This document shows positions 1 through 8,105 of a DNA stretch of 64,000 nucleotides, piece by piece. Position numbers and translations under genes: made by a program. The stretch lies in the NCBI RefSeq assembly GCF_025499465.1, contig NZ_JAIMCA010000006.1:124001-188000 (forward strand). Direction: 5' to 3'. The notes under the pieces were generated by a model that did not search any database, was not told the DNA's origin, and was given only the letters and a program-made list of their open reading frames with translations. The number at the start of each line of letters is the position of its first letter. Position 1 is the first letter of the stretch. The stretch is from Allobosea sp. BH3 (GTDB lineage Bacteria; Pseudomonadota; Alphaproteobacteria; Rhizobiales; Beijerinckiaceae).

Positions 1-419
1 CCGAAGGCGGTGATCGAGATCGTCAACGGGCCGGGCGTCGAGACGGTGTCGCCACCGATCAGGGGACAGCCCTCCGCCCCAGCCAGGCGCGCAAGGCCAG
101 CGGTGAAATCGGCGAGCCACCCCTCCGTCCAGCCGCGCGGCAAGGCGAGCGTCAGGACGAAACCCTCGGGCTTTGCCCCCTTCGCGGCGAGATCGGAGAG
201 ATTGACCGCGAGCGCCTTCCAGCCGATCGAGGCCGGCGGATCGTCGGGGAAGAAGTGCACGCCGGCGACCAGCGCGTCCACCGTGACGACGACCTCATAG
301 CCGCGTCCTGGCCGCAGCAGCGCGGCATCGTCGAGAAGGCCCAGGCCCCCCGGCCCGGCGATCGGCGCGAAATAGCGGGCGATCAGCTCGAACTCGCCGG
401 GGCGGCTGGGTTCCGTCAT
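1..419 (-). CDS. thiL: Thiamine-monophosphate kinase ThiL, N-terminal part (cut by window edge)
   Basis: ThiL phosphorylates thiamine monophosphate to thiamine pyrophosphate using ATP. Only the first 139 codons are in the window; the rest lies beyond base 1. The translation starts MTEPSRPGEFELIARYFAPI and continues with the family's acidic metal/nucleotide motifs: LLDDAALL near residue 30, VDALVAGVHF near 50, NLSDLAAKGA near 74 and GGDTVSTPG near 122. The start codon overlaps the nusB stop in an ATGA arrangement, so translation is probably coupled to nusB. The ribH-nusB-thiL order is common in alphaproteobacteria. The assignment is secure, the C-terminus unseen. Confidence 0.9.
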   Translation of the reverse strand, partial: MTEPSRPGEFELIARYFAPIAGPGGLGLLDDAALLRPGRGYEVVVTVDALVAGVHFFPDDPPASIGWKALAVNLSDLAAKGAKPEGFVLTLALPRGWTEGWLADFTAGLARLAGAEGCPLIGGDTVSTPGPLTISITAF

Positions 420-886
420 CAGGCCGCCGGCACGTCGAACTCGTCGGCGCGGAAATCGCGCGCCATCCGGTCGAGCACGGCGTTGATCATGCCGATCTCC
501 TCGCCCTCGTAGAAGGCGCGCGCGACAGCGACATATTCGGAGATCACGGCACGGGCCGGCACGTCCTTGCGGAAGGCGAGCTCGTAGGCGCCGGCGCGGA
601 AGATCGCCCGCACCACGGCCTCGACGCGCTTCAGCGGCCAGCCCTTGGCGAGGAGTTCGTCGACCGAGCGGTCGACGAGGCGTTGCTCGCGCACGACGCC
701 GCCAAGGATGTCACGGAAGAAGGCGATCTCAGCCTTCGGTAGCTCGATGTCCTCGACTTCCTTGCCGATCCAGAATGCCTCGAACTCGGCCATGGCCTCG
801 ACGACGCCGCGCCCGCCGATTTCCATCTCGTAGAGCGCCTGCACGACCGAGAGCCGCGCGCCGCGCCGCATCTCGGCGCGGCTCAT
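419..886 (-). CDS. nusB: Transcription antitermination factor NusB
   Basis: NusB is a small all-helical RNA-binding protein that joins NusE (S10) on boxA RNA and supports antitermination of rRNA operons. The product is 155 residues, a normal length. It has the family's basic N-terminus (RRGARLSVVQALYEMEIGG), the central VDELLAKGWPLKRV segment and the C-terminal GMINAVLDRMAR helix. The start overlaps the ribH stop by 4 bases and the stop overlaps the thiL start, so it sits inside a tightly coupled riboflavin/thiamine operon. No oddities seen. Confidence 0.95.
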   Translation of the reverse strand: MSRAEMRRGARLSVVQALYEMEIGGRGVVEAMAEFEAFWIGKEVEDIELPKAEIAFFRDILGGVVREQRLVDRSVDELLAKGWPLKRVEAVVRAIFRAGAYELAFRKDVPARAVISEYVAVARAFYEGEEIGMINAVLDRMARDFRADEFDVPAA

Positions 887-1392
887 TGCGAAGACTCCGT
901 CAGGGAGCGCTTGTAGCGCAGGACGGAGAGCGCCGCTTCCGCCGCACCGCCGCCCTTGTCCATCTCGGAACGGTTGGCGCGGGCCCAGGCCTGCGCATCG
1001 TTCTCGACGGTCAGGATGCCGTTGCCGAGCGGCAGGGCGAAGGCGACCGACAGGTCCATCAGCGCGCGCGAACTCTCGCCGGCGACGATGTCGTAATGGC
1101 CCGTCTCGCCACGGATGACGGTGCCGAGCGCGACCACCGCCTCATAGGGATCGACAGCCTCGTCGGCGGCGCGCAGGCCGATGACGATGGCCGAAGGGAT
1201 CTCCAGCGCGCCGGGAACGGTGACGATGTCGACGCGGCAACCTGCCTTCTCCAGCACTGCGGTTGCGCCGGCCAGCAATTCGTCGGCAAGCTTGTCGTAG
1301 AAGCGCGCCTCGACCACGAGCACGCGGGCGCCCTCGATGTCGAGCGCGGGAGTTGCGGCCTTGTCGGCCGATATCTGCCGGGGTCCGGCCAT
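883..1392 (-). CDS. ribH: 6,7-dimethyl-8-ribityllumazine synthase
   Basis: RibH condenses 5-amino-6-ribitylaminouracil with 3,4-dihydroxy-2-butanone 4-phosphate to give lumazine, the penultimate step of riboflavin synthesis. I chose the ATG at 1392 (MAGPRQISADK, 169 residues) because an AAGGA ribosome-binding site lies about 9 bases upstream; the frame is open further upstream but that part reads like leader. Family motifs include ARFYDKLADELL, TVPGALEIP near residue 62 and GTVIRGETGHYDIVAGE near 92. It lies 34 bases downstream of ribE and overlaps nusB. Confidence 0.94.
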   Translation of the reverse strand: MAGPRQISADKAATPALDIEGARVLVVEARFYDKLADELLAGATAVLEKAGCRVDIVTVPGALEIPSAIVIGLRAADEAVDPYEAVVALGTVIRGETGHYDIVAGESSRALMDLSVAFALPLGNGILTVENDAQAWARANRSEMDKGGGAAEAALSVLRYKRSLTESSQ

Positions 1393-1426
1393 TTCTTGAA
1401 ATCCTTCTTGGAATGTCAGGGGCTGG

Positions 1427-2074
1427 TTACCCCTGCGGGCGCGCCTCTGCAAGCCGCGCGGCATAACGGGCCATCAGATCGACTTCGAGATGGATGGGAT
1501 CGCCCTCCCTGCGCTCGCCCCAAGTGGTGACGGAGAGCGAATGCGGGATCAGCAGCACGGTGAAGACGTCGTCATCGACCGTGTTGACCGTCAGCGAAGT
1601 GCCGTCCAGGCAAATCGAGCCCTTCACAGCGATGAAGCGCTTCAGTTGTTCGGGCGCCCGGATGTGGAAGCGGGCCGTCGCGCCCCAGGGCTCGTCCGGA
1701 TCGGGCGCGATCTGGTCGATCTTCAGGATGCGGGCGACGCCGTCGACATGGCCGGTGACGAGATGGCCGCCGAGCTCCTCGCCGACCTTCAGAGAGCGCT
1801 CCAGATTGATCGCCGTGCCAGGCTGCCAATCCCCCACCACGGTCTTCGCCAGCGTCTCGGCAGCCGCCTCGACCTGGAAGATGCAGCCGGCCGCGCCGTC
1901 GGTGCGGGGCTTCAGCGCGGTCACCGTGAGGCAGACACCGGCGCAGGCGATCGAGGCGCCGATGGCGATGCCTTCCGCCTCGTAGGGGCAGGCGATGGCG
2001 AGGCGCTTGAGGCTCGGCCCCTTGCGCTCGGCCTCCACGACCTCGCCGATGGCGGTGACGATGCCGGTGAACAT
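1427..2074 (-). CDS. ribE: Riboflavin synthase, alpha subunit
   Basis: This enzyme dismutates two lumazine molecules into riboflavin and the pyrimidine that RibH recycles. The product is 215 residues and begins with the diagnostic MFTGIV. Two homologous lumazine-binding barrels follow, about residues 1-97 and 98-205; the first carries CLTV and the second DGTSLTVN, both substrate-pocket motifs, with GHLVTGHVDGV between. The start codon shares one base with the ribD stop (TGATG), so coupling is likely. Length and architecture are normal. Confidence 0.95.
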   Translation of the reverse strand: MFTGIVTAIGEVVEAERKGPSLKRLAIACPYEAEGIAIGASIACAGVCLTVTALKPRTDGAAGCIFQVEAAAETLAKTVVGDWQPGTAINLERSLKVGEELGGHLVTGHVDGVARILKIDQIAPDPDEPWGATARFHIRAPEQLKRFIAVKGSICLDGTSLTVNTVDDDVFTVLLIPHSLSVTTWGERREGDPIHLEVDLMARYAARLAEARPQG

Positions 2075-3204
2075 CAGCCTCTCCTCACGAAATGCTCGAA
2101 ACGGTCCTGGCCGATGGGGCCGGCCTCGACAAGGGCGTATAGATCGGGGTCTGCCAATGCCGCGGCAAGCCCCGGACGCACGGCAACGACGCCGGGCTGC
2201 CCCAGCGTTTTCGACGCGGTCGAGACAATGACTTCGTCCGCGAGTCCCGCGAGCACGAGCTTCTCTCCGACGCGAGGACCTCCTTCGGAGAAGACGCGGG
2301 TGATGCCGCGCGTCCCCAGCAGCTTCAGTGCCTCGGCGAGATCGAGATGACCGTCCGGCGCTAGCGAGACGCGCATCACCTCGACGCCGGCGGCGACCAG
2401 CGCGGCCTCCGGCTCGATGGGGGCAGTCTCGGACGCGATCACCCAGACCGGCACCGCGCCTGCGCTACGCACCAGCTTCGAAGTCAGGGGCAGGCGCAGA
2501 TGGGTATCGAGGATGACGCGGATCGGCGAACGGGCCGCCATGCCCGGCAGCCTCACCGTGAGTTGCGGATCGTCTGACAGAACGGAGGCGATGCCGAGCA
2601 TGATCGCGTCGTGATGAGCACGCTGAAGATGGACCCAGCGACCGGCAAGCGGATCGGATATGGCAAGCGGCGTGGGGCCCGGGCCGCCGGCATAGCCGTC
2701 CGCCGTGCGGGCGATCTTGAAGGTGACCATCGGACGCCCGAGCGTGATGCGCGAGAGATAGCCCCGATGCGCGCGCCGCGCCTCGTCTTCCAGCACGCCG
2801 ACGGTGACATCTATTCCCGCCGTACGCAGCAACGCATGGCCCAGTCCGGCAATGAAGGGATTGGGATCGGACATCGCCGACACCACGCGCTTTACCCCCG
2901 ACAGGATGGTGTGCTCCACGCAGGGGATGCCGCCGCGCACCGAGCGATGCGCGCAGGGCTCGAGCGTGACGTAAAGCGTGCCGCCCATGGATCCGGCTCC
3001 GGCGCGCGAGAAGGCATGCGCCTCGCCATGCGGCCGGCCTCCCGGCTGGGTGTGGCCGCGCGCGACCACGACGGGGCCATCCGGCGTCTCGCGCGTGATG
3101 ATGGCGCCGACAGACGGATTGGTCGATGTCGTCCCAAGGCCGCGTGCGCCGTAAGCCAGCGCCTGACGCATGAAGGCGCGGTCTACCGCGCTGGGATCAG
3201 TCAT
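2074..3204 (-). CDS. ribD: Bifunctional riboflavin deaminase/reductase RibD
   Basis: RibD deaminates the first pyrimidine of the riboflavin pathway and then reduces its ribose side chain with NADPH. I place the start at the ATG at 3204 (MTDPSAVDRAFMRQAL, 376 residues), which overlaps the nrdR stop by 8 bases. The N-terminal deaminase domain (about 1-145) has the zinc and proton-shuttle residues in HGEAHAF and the two cysteines in EPCAHRSVRGGIPC. The C-terminal reductase domain (about 150-376) has the FKIARTADG segment and FSEGGPRVG. It is followed by ribE with a 1-base overlap. Confidence 0.94.
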   Translation of the reverse strand: MTDPSAVDRAFMRQALAYGARGLGTTSTNPSVGAIITRETPDGPVVVARGHTQPGGRPHGEAHAFSRAGAGSMGGTLYVTLEPCAHRSVRGGIPCVEHTILSGVKRVVSAMSDPNPFIAGLGHALLRTAGIDVTVGVLEDEARRAHRGYLSRITLGRPMVTFKIARTADGYAGGPGPTPLAISDPLAGRWVHLQRAHHDAIMLGIASVLSDDPQLTVRLPGMAARSPIRVILDTHLRLPLTSKLVRSAGAVPVWVIASETAPIEPEAALVAAGVEVMRVSLAPDGHLDLAEALKLLGTRGITRVFSEGGPRVGEKLVLAGLADEVIVSTASKTLGQPGVVAVRPGLAAALADPDLYALVEAGPIGQDRFEHFVRRG

Positions 3205-3691
3205 CGCCTCTGTGAGCGGGGGCGGCGGTGCCCTCCTCCTCTGCGCCGCCGAGCTGGCCAAGCAGCTCCTCGAAGTCCTTCGCCTCGCGGAAGTTCTTGT
3301 AGACCGAGGCGAAGCGGACATAGGCGACGTCGTCGAGAGCCTTCAGCCCTTCCATCACCAGCTCGCCGATGGTCGAACTCGGGACTTCCGCCTCGCCCGA
3401 GCTTTCGAGCTGGCGCACGATGCCGTTGACCATGCGTTCGATGCGCTCGGGTGCAACCGGGCGCTTGCGCAGCGCATGCGCGATCGAGGTTTCCAGCTTG
3501 TCGCGGTCGAAGGGCGCGCGCCGGCCGGAGCGCTTGACTACCGTCAGTTCGCGCAGCTGCACGCGCTCGAAGGTGGTGAAGCGGCCGCCGCAATCCGGGC
3601 AGACGCGGCGCCGCCGGATCGAGGCATGATCGTCTGTCGGACGTGAGTCCTTCACCTGTGTGTCGAGCGAGCCGCAATAGGGACAGCGCAT
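3197..3691 (-). CDS. nrdR: Transcriptional repressor NrdR
   Basis: NrdR represses ribonucleotide reductase genes in response to bound ATP/dATP. The ATG at 3691 gives 164 residues starting MRCPYCGSLDTQVKDSR. The zinc ribbon uses CPYC (residues 3-6) and CPDC (near 31-34), followed by RFTTFERVQ and an ATP-cone domain (about 47-137; KRSGRRAPFDRDKLE, then YVRFASVYKNF). The open frame extends upstream but without family similarity. The gene leads the ribD operon. In many relatives glyA lies directly upstream in the same direction; here a plus-strand gene separates them. Confidence 0.94.
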   Translation of the reverse strand: MRCPYCGSLDTQVKDSRPTDDHASIRRRRVCPDCGGRFTTFERVQLRELTVVKRSGRRAPFDRDKLETSIAHALRKRPVAPERIERMVNGIVRQLESSGEAEVPSSTIGELVMEGLKALDDVAYVRFASVYKNFREAKDFEELLGQLGGAEEEGTAAPAHRGDD

Positions 3692-3870
3692 GCGCGAATC
3701 CTTCGGGATGCCAGATGGGCGACGACGCCCGGCGCTTCTTTGCCCCAGCGTCGGTTTCCGCACCAGAGGCCATGGCGCCGCTGCTGCTATGCTGCGAGGG
3801 CGATGAACCTCGAGGCGCATCGAGGCGACGAACACTCGACCTTCACAGCGAGCGCGGCGGAGCTTCTATC

Positions 3871-4830
3871 ATGGCAGAGAACGAGGGCAACATGGGCGAA
3901 GCGTTCGGCGGCCTGGTGCTGCTGGCGTTCGATCTGCTCGATTCCGAGATTTCCCGGTCCCCCGAACGCCTGATCCAGGCGTTCAAGAGCCCCACGCTGC
4001 TGAAGGCGGCCGAGAATGCGGTGCTGGGCTTCGCAAAATCCCGCGGTCCTTTCAGCAGCTCACAGCTAACCTCTGAAGAGATCGGGAAGCTGCAATCCTC
4101 GGTGATCGGCGGCGTGCAAACGGCCGCGACCGACGCCTACCTCAAGCAGGTCAAGGAGTCGTCGAAGTTCAAGGCGCTCGAAAAGCAGCTGAAGAACTTC
4201 GAGGACGCCGCGAAATCATCGGCGATCGGCGTCTGGGTCAACGACAACAAGACCGTTCTCTATGTGGTCGGTGCTGTCCTGTCGGCCGGTGCTGGTGTCG
4301 CGCTCTTCGTCACAAAGCCCTCCGGCACGCTCTACGGCATGGGCATCCGGGAGCTGGAGAAGCTGAAGTTCGAGGTGCTGAATGTCGGCGCACTGAAGCT
4401 CGGCGTCAGCGGCCTCGTCTTCGACCCCACGGCGAAGCGCTATGGCGGCAAGGTGACCGGCCAGCTGAAATGGGAACAGCTCAAGATTGATCTGTCGCTG
4501 CAGGTCGTCACCGCAGGCTTGAAGGCGCCCGAAGTCACCAGTGTCGTCGGAGTGAAATACGGCGTGATCAGCCTGACCGCGGCGAACAAGGTGGACCTGA
4601 CGAAACCGAAGGTCGACCTCACCCTTAGGCTCAGCGCCACCAAGGATCGCTTCGGTTTGTCCGTTGCCGCCCATCTCAAGGACGACAACGTCACAGGCAG
4701 CGCCTCGGCCTCCTACAAGGTCGCCGAGAGCCTGAAGCTGGGCGTCGATCTCAGCCGCAAGAACCGCCCGGATATGGGCGGTCAGACCGAGAACCTGATC
4801 ATGTTCGAACTCAAGGGCACGTTCCCGTGA
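3871..4830 (+). CDS. Unrecognised protein: helical N-half, hydrophobic segment, beta-rich C-half
   Basis: I do not recognise this 319-residue protein. The start at 3871 (MAENEGNMGEAF) is preceded by GGCGGAG about 8 bases upstream. Residues 10-115 look helical and are rich in Ala, Leu, Lys and Ser, with a charged stretch at 92-114. Residues 128-148 form a Gly/Ala-rich hydrophobic segment (TVLYVVGAVLSAGAGVALFV). Residues 160-319 are a run of short alternating hydrophobic/polar strands with regular Lys/Asp turns, ending FELKGTFP, which suggests a beta-barrel or beta-solenoid. There is no N-terminal signal peptide. It lies on the opposite strand between glyA and nrdR, 22 bases from the convergent glyA end, and looks like an insertion into a conserved block. 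Membrane association is inference. Confidence 0.75.
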   Translation: MAENEGNMGEAFGGLVLLAFDLLDSEISRSPERLIQAFKSPTLLKAAENAVLGFAKSRGPFSSSQLTSEEIGKLQSSVIGGVQTAATDAYLKQVKESSKFKALEKQLKNFEDAAKSSAIGVWVNDNKTVLYVVGAVLSAGAGVALFVTKPSGTLYGMGIRELEKLKFEVLNVGALKLGVSGLVFDPTAKRYGGKVTGQLKWEQLKIDLSLQVVTAGLKAPEVTSVVGVKYGVISLTAANKVDLTKPKVDLTLRLSATKDRFGLSVAAHLKDDNVTGSASASYKVAESLKLGVDLSRKNRPDMGGQTENLIMFELKGTFP

Positions 4831-4852
4831 GCTCGAAGCATGAAGGCGCGGC

Positions 4853-6151
4853 TCAGTAGATCGGGAAGCGCGCCGTCAGCGCCTTGACCTTGGCGGTCAC
4901 GGCCTGTTCGACGGCGGCGTTGCCCTCTTCGCCATTGGCGGCGAGGCCGTCCAGCACCTCGGCGATCAGCTCGCCGACCTGCTTGAACTCGGCGATACCG
5001 AAGCCGCGCGAGGTCGCGGCCGGGGTGCCGAGGCGGATACCGGAGGTCGTCATCGGCTTCTCCGGGTCGAAGGGGATGCCGTTCTTGTTGCAGGTGATGT
5101 GGGCGCGGCCGAGCGCGGCCTCGGCCGCCTTGCCGGTGATCTTCTTGGAGCGCAGGTCGACCAGCATCAGGTGGTTGTCGGTGCCGCCGGTGACGAGGTC
5201 GAAGCCCTTGGACTTCAGCGTCTCGGCCAGCGCCTTGGCGTTGGCCACGACGGCATGGGCGTAGGTCTTGAACTCGGGCTGCAGCGCCTCGAGGAAGGAC
5301 ACCGCCTTGGCTGCGATGACATGCATCAGCGGGCCGCCCTGGATGCCGGGGAAGATCGCGGAGTTGATCTTCTTCGCCAGCGCCTCGTCATTGGTCAGGA
5401 TCATGCCGCCGCGCGGGCCGCGCAGCGTCTTGTGCGTCGTGGTGGTGACGACATGGGCGTGCGGGAATGGCGAAGGATGCGCGCCGCCGGCGACAAGCCC
5501 GGCGAAATGGGCGATGTCGACCATGAAATAGGCGCCGACCTTGTCGGCGATCTCGCGGAAGCGGGCGAAGTCCCAGTGGCGGGCATAGGCCGAGCCGCCG
5601 GCGACGATGACCTTCGGCTTGTGCTCGATGGCGAGGCGCTCCATCGCGTCATAGTCGATGATCTGATCGACCACGCAGACGCCGTAGGAGACGACGTTGA
5701 ACCACTTGCCGGACTGGTTGACCGGCGCGCCGTGGGTCAGGTGCCCGCCGGCGGCGAGGTCGAGGCCCATGAAGGTGTCGCCGGGCTGCATCAGCGCCAT
5801 GAAGACGCCCTGGTTGGCCTGCGAGCCTGAGTTCGGCTGGACATTGGCGAAGCTGCAGCCGAACAGACGGCAGGCGCGCTCGATGGCGAGCTTCTCGGCG
5901 ATGTCGACGAACTGGCAGCCGCCATAGTAGCGCCGGCCCGGGTAGCCCTCGGCGTATTTGTTGGTCATCACCGAGCCCTGCGCCTCGAGCACGGCGCGGG
6001 AGACGATGTTCTCGGAGGCGATCAGCTCGATCTCGTCGCGCTGGCGACCCAGCTCCAGGTCGATCGCGCGGGCGATCTCGGGATCGGCATCATGCAGCGA
6101 AGCACCGAAGAAGGAGTTCGAGAGGTGCTTGTCCAGCGCGGCTTCGGTCAT
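4853..6151 (-). CDS. glyA: Serine hydroxymethyltransferase
   Basis: GlyA interconverts serine and glycine while loading one-carbon units onto tetrahydrofolate, using PLP. The start at 6151 (MTEAALDKHLSNSFF) is supported by AGGAG six bases upstream and gives 432 residues. Landmarks are the NKYAEGYPGRRYYGG segment, the SGSQANQ phosphate loop, DIAHFAGLVAGG, and the Schiff-base lysine in TTTTHKTLRGPRGG. The gene ends convergently with the unrecognised gene at 3871-4830. A possible promoter and a small stem-loop lie in the 130 bases upstream. Confidence 0.97.
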   Translation of the reverse strand: MTEAALDKHLSNSFFGASLHDADPEIARAIDLELGRQRDEIELIASENIVSRAVLEAQGSVMTNKYAEGYPGRRYYGGCQFVDIAEKLAIERACRLFGCSFANVQPNSGSQANQGVFMALMQPGDTFMGLDLAAGGHLTHGAPVNQSGKWFNVVSYGVCVVDQIIDYDAMERLAIEHKPKVIVAGGSAYARHWDFARFREIADKVGAYFMVDIAHFAGLVAGGAHPSPFPHAHVVTTTTHKTLRGPRGGMILTNDEALAKKINSAIFPGIQGGPLMHVIAAKAVSFLEALQPEFKTYAHAVVANAKALAETLKSKGFDLVTGGTDNHLMLVDLRSKKITGKAAEAALGRAHITCNKNGIPFDPEKPMTTSGIRLGTPAATSRGFGIAEFKQVGELIAEVLDGLAANGEEGNAAVEQAVTAKVKALTARFPIY

Positions 6152-6203
6152 GTCCGGCTCCTGATGAATGCGGCGGGCCATGGGCTCTACGCCGTTGCGG
6201 CGT

Positions 6204-6232
6204 CCCCTACCATGCGGCGGGGGGCTGTCCAA
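6204..6232 (-). promoter_or_regulatory. Candidate glyA promoter
   Basis: Reading the minus strand, TTGGAC (6232-6227) and TAGGGG (6209-6204) are separated by 17 bases, about 55 bases upstream of the glyA start. A small stem-loop (ACGCCG/CGGCGT, 6189-6203) follows at about the expected transcription start. The -10 is poor, so this is a weak call. Confidence 0.3.
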
Positions 6233-6278
6233 GCGATAGATGGCCAGAAGCTCCGCGCAGCCTCCTCCGACGACGGAA

Positions 6279-6743
6279 TCAACTTCTCCGCCGCTGCCGC
6301 GAGGGCTTGATTTCCGCGACTCGCTGCGACTGCGACGGGCGGTAGACGAGCGGTCCTCGCGATGCCGTCTTCAGAAGGCTCCGGAAGGTCGGGCATTCGA
6401 GGTGAGTCGGGGCCGGACAGTCGGCAACGTGACGCAGGGCATCCCGCAGTGTTCTCAGGCCAAGGATCTGGCGTTGCAGTTCGTTGGCCTTGGCGCGCAA
6501 TCGTTCGCGCGGAATGTCGGGCTGATCATTCTTTCCGAACATGCCGGCGATCTCGTCCAAGGAAAAGCCGGCGATCTTGCCGAGACCAACCAGCGACAGC
6601 TTTAGGAGAACGTCAGGGTCGAACTGCCGCCGCAGCCCGCGCCGGCCCTCCGAGCGGATCAGCCCGATTTCCTCATAGTAACGCAGCGTCGAGGGCGGGA
6701 CCCCGGAGCGCTCCGCGACCTCGCCGATATCCAGCAGTTTCAT
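6279..6743 (-). CDS. MerR-family transcriptional regulator
   Basis: This 154-residue regulator starts MKLLDIGEVAERSG and has the MerR winged helix at residues 1-70 (SGVPPSTLRYYEEIGLI, then RRGLRRQFDPDVLLKL). A dimerisation helix follows (about 80-112), then a short C-terminal segment with the paired cysteines DCPAPTHLECPTF. That C-terminus is common among uncharacterised MerR proteins. It lacks the four-cysteine iron-sulfur cluster motif of SoxR, so the signal is unknown. It is divergent from the MFS exporter gene at 6813 and the shared 69-base gap holds a classic MerR operator. Inferred role: activating the exporter when an inducer is bound, and probably autoregulating. Confidence 0.88.
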   Translation of the reverse strand: MKLLDIGEVAERSGVPPSTLRYYEEIGLIRSEGRRGLRRQFDPDVLLKLSLVGLGKIAGFSLDEIAGMFGKNDQPDIPRERLRAKANELQRQILGLRTLRDALRHVADCPAPTHLECPTFRSLLKTASRGPLVYRPSQSQRVAEIKPSRQRRRS

Positions 6744-6745
6744 GC

Positions 6746-6776
6746 TTGACCTCAAGTTGACTTGAATTCGTACGCT
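6746..6776 (+). promoter_or_regulatory. MerR-type promoter with overlong spacer and central dyad
   Basis: On the plus strand, TTGACC (6746-6751) and TACGCT (6771-6776) are separated by 19 bases, the overlong spacer typical of MerR-activated promoters. The spacer contains the dyad TCAAGT-TG-ACTTGA (6752-6765). The layout predicts that the divergent regulator (start 6743) activates the exporter gene (start 6813) by untwisting this DNA. Confidence 0.75.
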
Positions 6777-6812
6777 CTGCCGGGCCGACGAATTCAGCAA
6801 GAGGAAAAGCCG

Positions 6813-8015
6813 ATGGCGGATATCCATGTCACTCGAGAAAGGCCGGTCTGGCAGGACGGACGGGCGGTCGCGCTCCTCATGGCCGCCATGCTCACGACAA
6901 TGGCCAATGCGACGATCAGCCCGGCGTTGCCCGGGCTTGAACGCTTGTTCGCCGACGATCCAAATGCTGCGATGCTGACACGGCTTCTCGTGCCGGCGCC
7001 GTCGCTGAGTGTCGCGCTCTGCGCTCCCTTCGCCGGGGTCGTCGCCGACCGGCTCGGGCGGCGCGCCATGCTGCTGGCCGGGGTCATCCTCTTCGTAATC
7101 TCGGGCAGTGCCGGCTTCATCCTACCCAATCTGCCGACGATCTTTGCGAGCAGGCTCGCCCTCGGCATCGCCGTCGCGCTCATCATGACGGCACAGACCG
7201 CCCTGATCGGCGACTACTTCACCGGCGAAGACCGCAACGCATTGACGGGGCTCCAGATCTCGGCTCGCAATTTCGGCGGGCTCGTCTTCATCTCGCTCGC
7301 CGGCTGGGCGGCCGCAACATCCCCTCGCCTGCCCTTCGCCGTCTACGGGCTTGCCGCTGTTGTCCTGCCGGTGATGTGGCTGTTCGCCATCGAGCCGCCA
7401 CGCCCCCCGGCGAGCGGCGATGCCGAAGCGGCGGATAGTCGCGATGGCTCCCGATCCTGGCTGCTCCCGCTCGCCCTGCTGGTAGCGCTGCAGGCAATGA
7501 CCAACATGATCTTCTTCCTGATGCCGACGCAGATCGCATTCTTTCTGGAAGCCCAAGGCTACGAGAGCGCGATCATGACCGGCACGGTGCTGGGCATGCT
7601 GATGATCTCGGGCGGCTGCTTTGGTCTGTTCTATTCGCGTCTCCAGCGCCTGAGCGGCTATGGAGTCCTCTTCGCGCTCGGCTATGCCGCCATGGCGCTG
7701 GGATTTGCGCTGCTGCCACACACGGCCGCTATTGCACCCCTGGTGGCAGCCGCGCTGCTCATCGGCGCGGGCTATGCGCTGGTTTCGCCAAGCTTCGTCG
7801 CCCTCGCGCTCAATCTGGCGCCGCGGCAATCCAGAGGACTTGCCGGCGGCATCCTGACCGCCTCGATCTTCATCGGCCAGTTCTGTTCGCCGCTGGCGAG
7901 CGCGCCGCTGATCGCGGCGCATGGCTATCGCGGCCTGTTCGAGGGAACCGCGCTGCTCCTCGCAGGAATGGTGGTGCTGGTCGGCGGCGTGATGCTTTTC
8001 CGCCGGAGTGCGTAA
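6813..8015 (+). CDS. MFS transporter, probable drug/metabolite exporter
   Basis: A 400-residue integral membrane protein with about twelve hydrophobic segments and the major-facilitator signature VADRLGRRAML between segments 2 and 3 (about residue 77). The start at 6813 (MADIHVTRERPVW) has GAGGAAAA just upstream; an in-frame TTG further upstream lies inside the promoter and is unlikely to be used. Segment 5 contains a GDYFTGEDRNALTG loop. It is controlled by the divergent MerR gene and ends at a strong bidirectional terminator. The substrate cannot be read from sequence; efflux of a toxic small molecule is the usual role of such MerR-MFS pairs. Confidence 0.88.
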   Translation: MADIHVTRERPVWQDGRAVALLMAAMLTTMANATISPALPGLERLFADDPNAAMLTRLLVPAPSLSVALCAPFAGVVADRLGRRAMLLAGVILFVISGSAGFILPNLPTIFASRLALGIAVALIMTAQTALIGDYFTGEDRNALTGLQISARNFGGLVFISLAGWAAATSPRLPFAVYGLAAVVLPVMWLFAIEPPRPPASGDAEAADSRDGSRSWLLPLALLVALQAMTNMIFFLMPTQIAFFLEAQGYESAIMTGTVLGMLMISGGCFGLFYSRLQRLSGYGVLFALGYAAMALGFALLPHTAAIAPLVAAALLIGAGYALVSPSFVALALNLAPRQSRGLAGGILTASIFIGQFCSPLASAPLIAAHGYRGLFEGTALLLAGMVVLVGGVMLFRRSA

Positions 8016-8055
8016 GCGGCCACCGCACGCTGTGAGGCGCCGCCGCACACAACAA

Positions 8056-8082
8056 AAAACCCGCCGGGAACCGGCGGGTTTT
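8056..8082. terminator. Bidirectional rho-independent terminator
   Basis: A 12-bp perfect stem AAAACCCGCCGG / CCGGCGGGTTTT with a GAA loop. A/T runs on both sides let it work for both the MFS gene and the convergent L,D-transpeptidase gene. Confidence 0.9.
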
Positions 8083-8105
8083 CAAAACGCAGCGAAAGGT
8101 CGAGA

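Noticed and set aside
3205..3321. Upstream extension of RibD from 3204 to 3321
   Set aside because: The added residues are Arg/Ser-rich, overlap nrdR coding sequence and match no RibD; the 3204 ATG is at the family's usual start.
6152..6278. Possible glycine riboswitch upstream of glyA
   Set aside because: The 127-base gap is too short for the usual tandem aptamer and shows only one small stem-loop with no recognisable conserved core.
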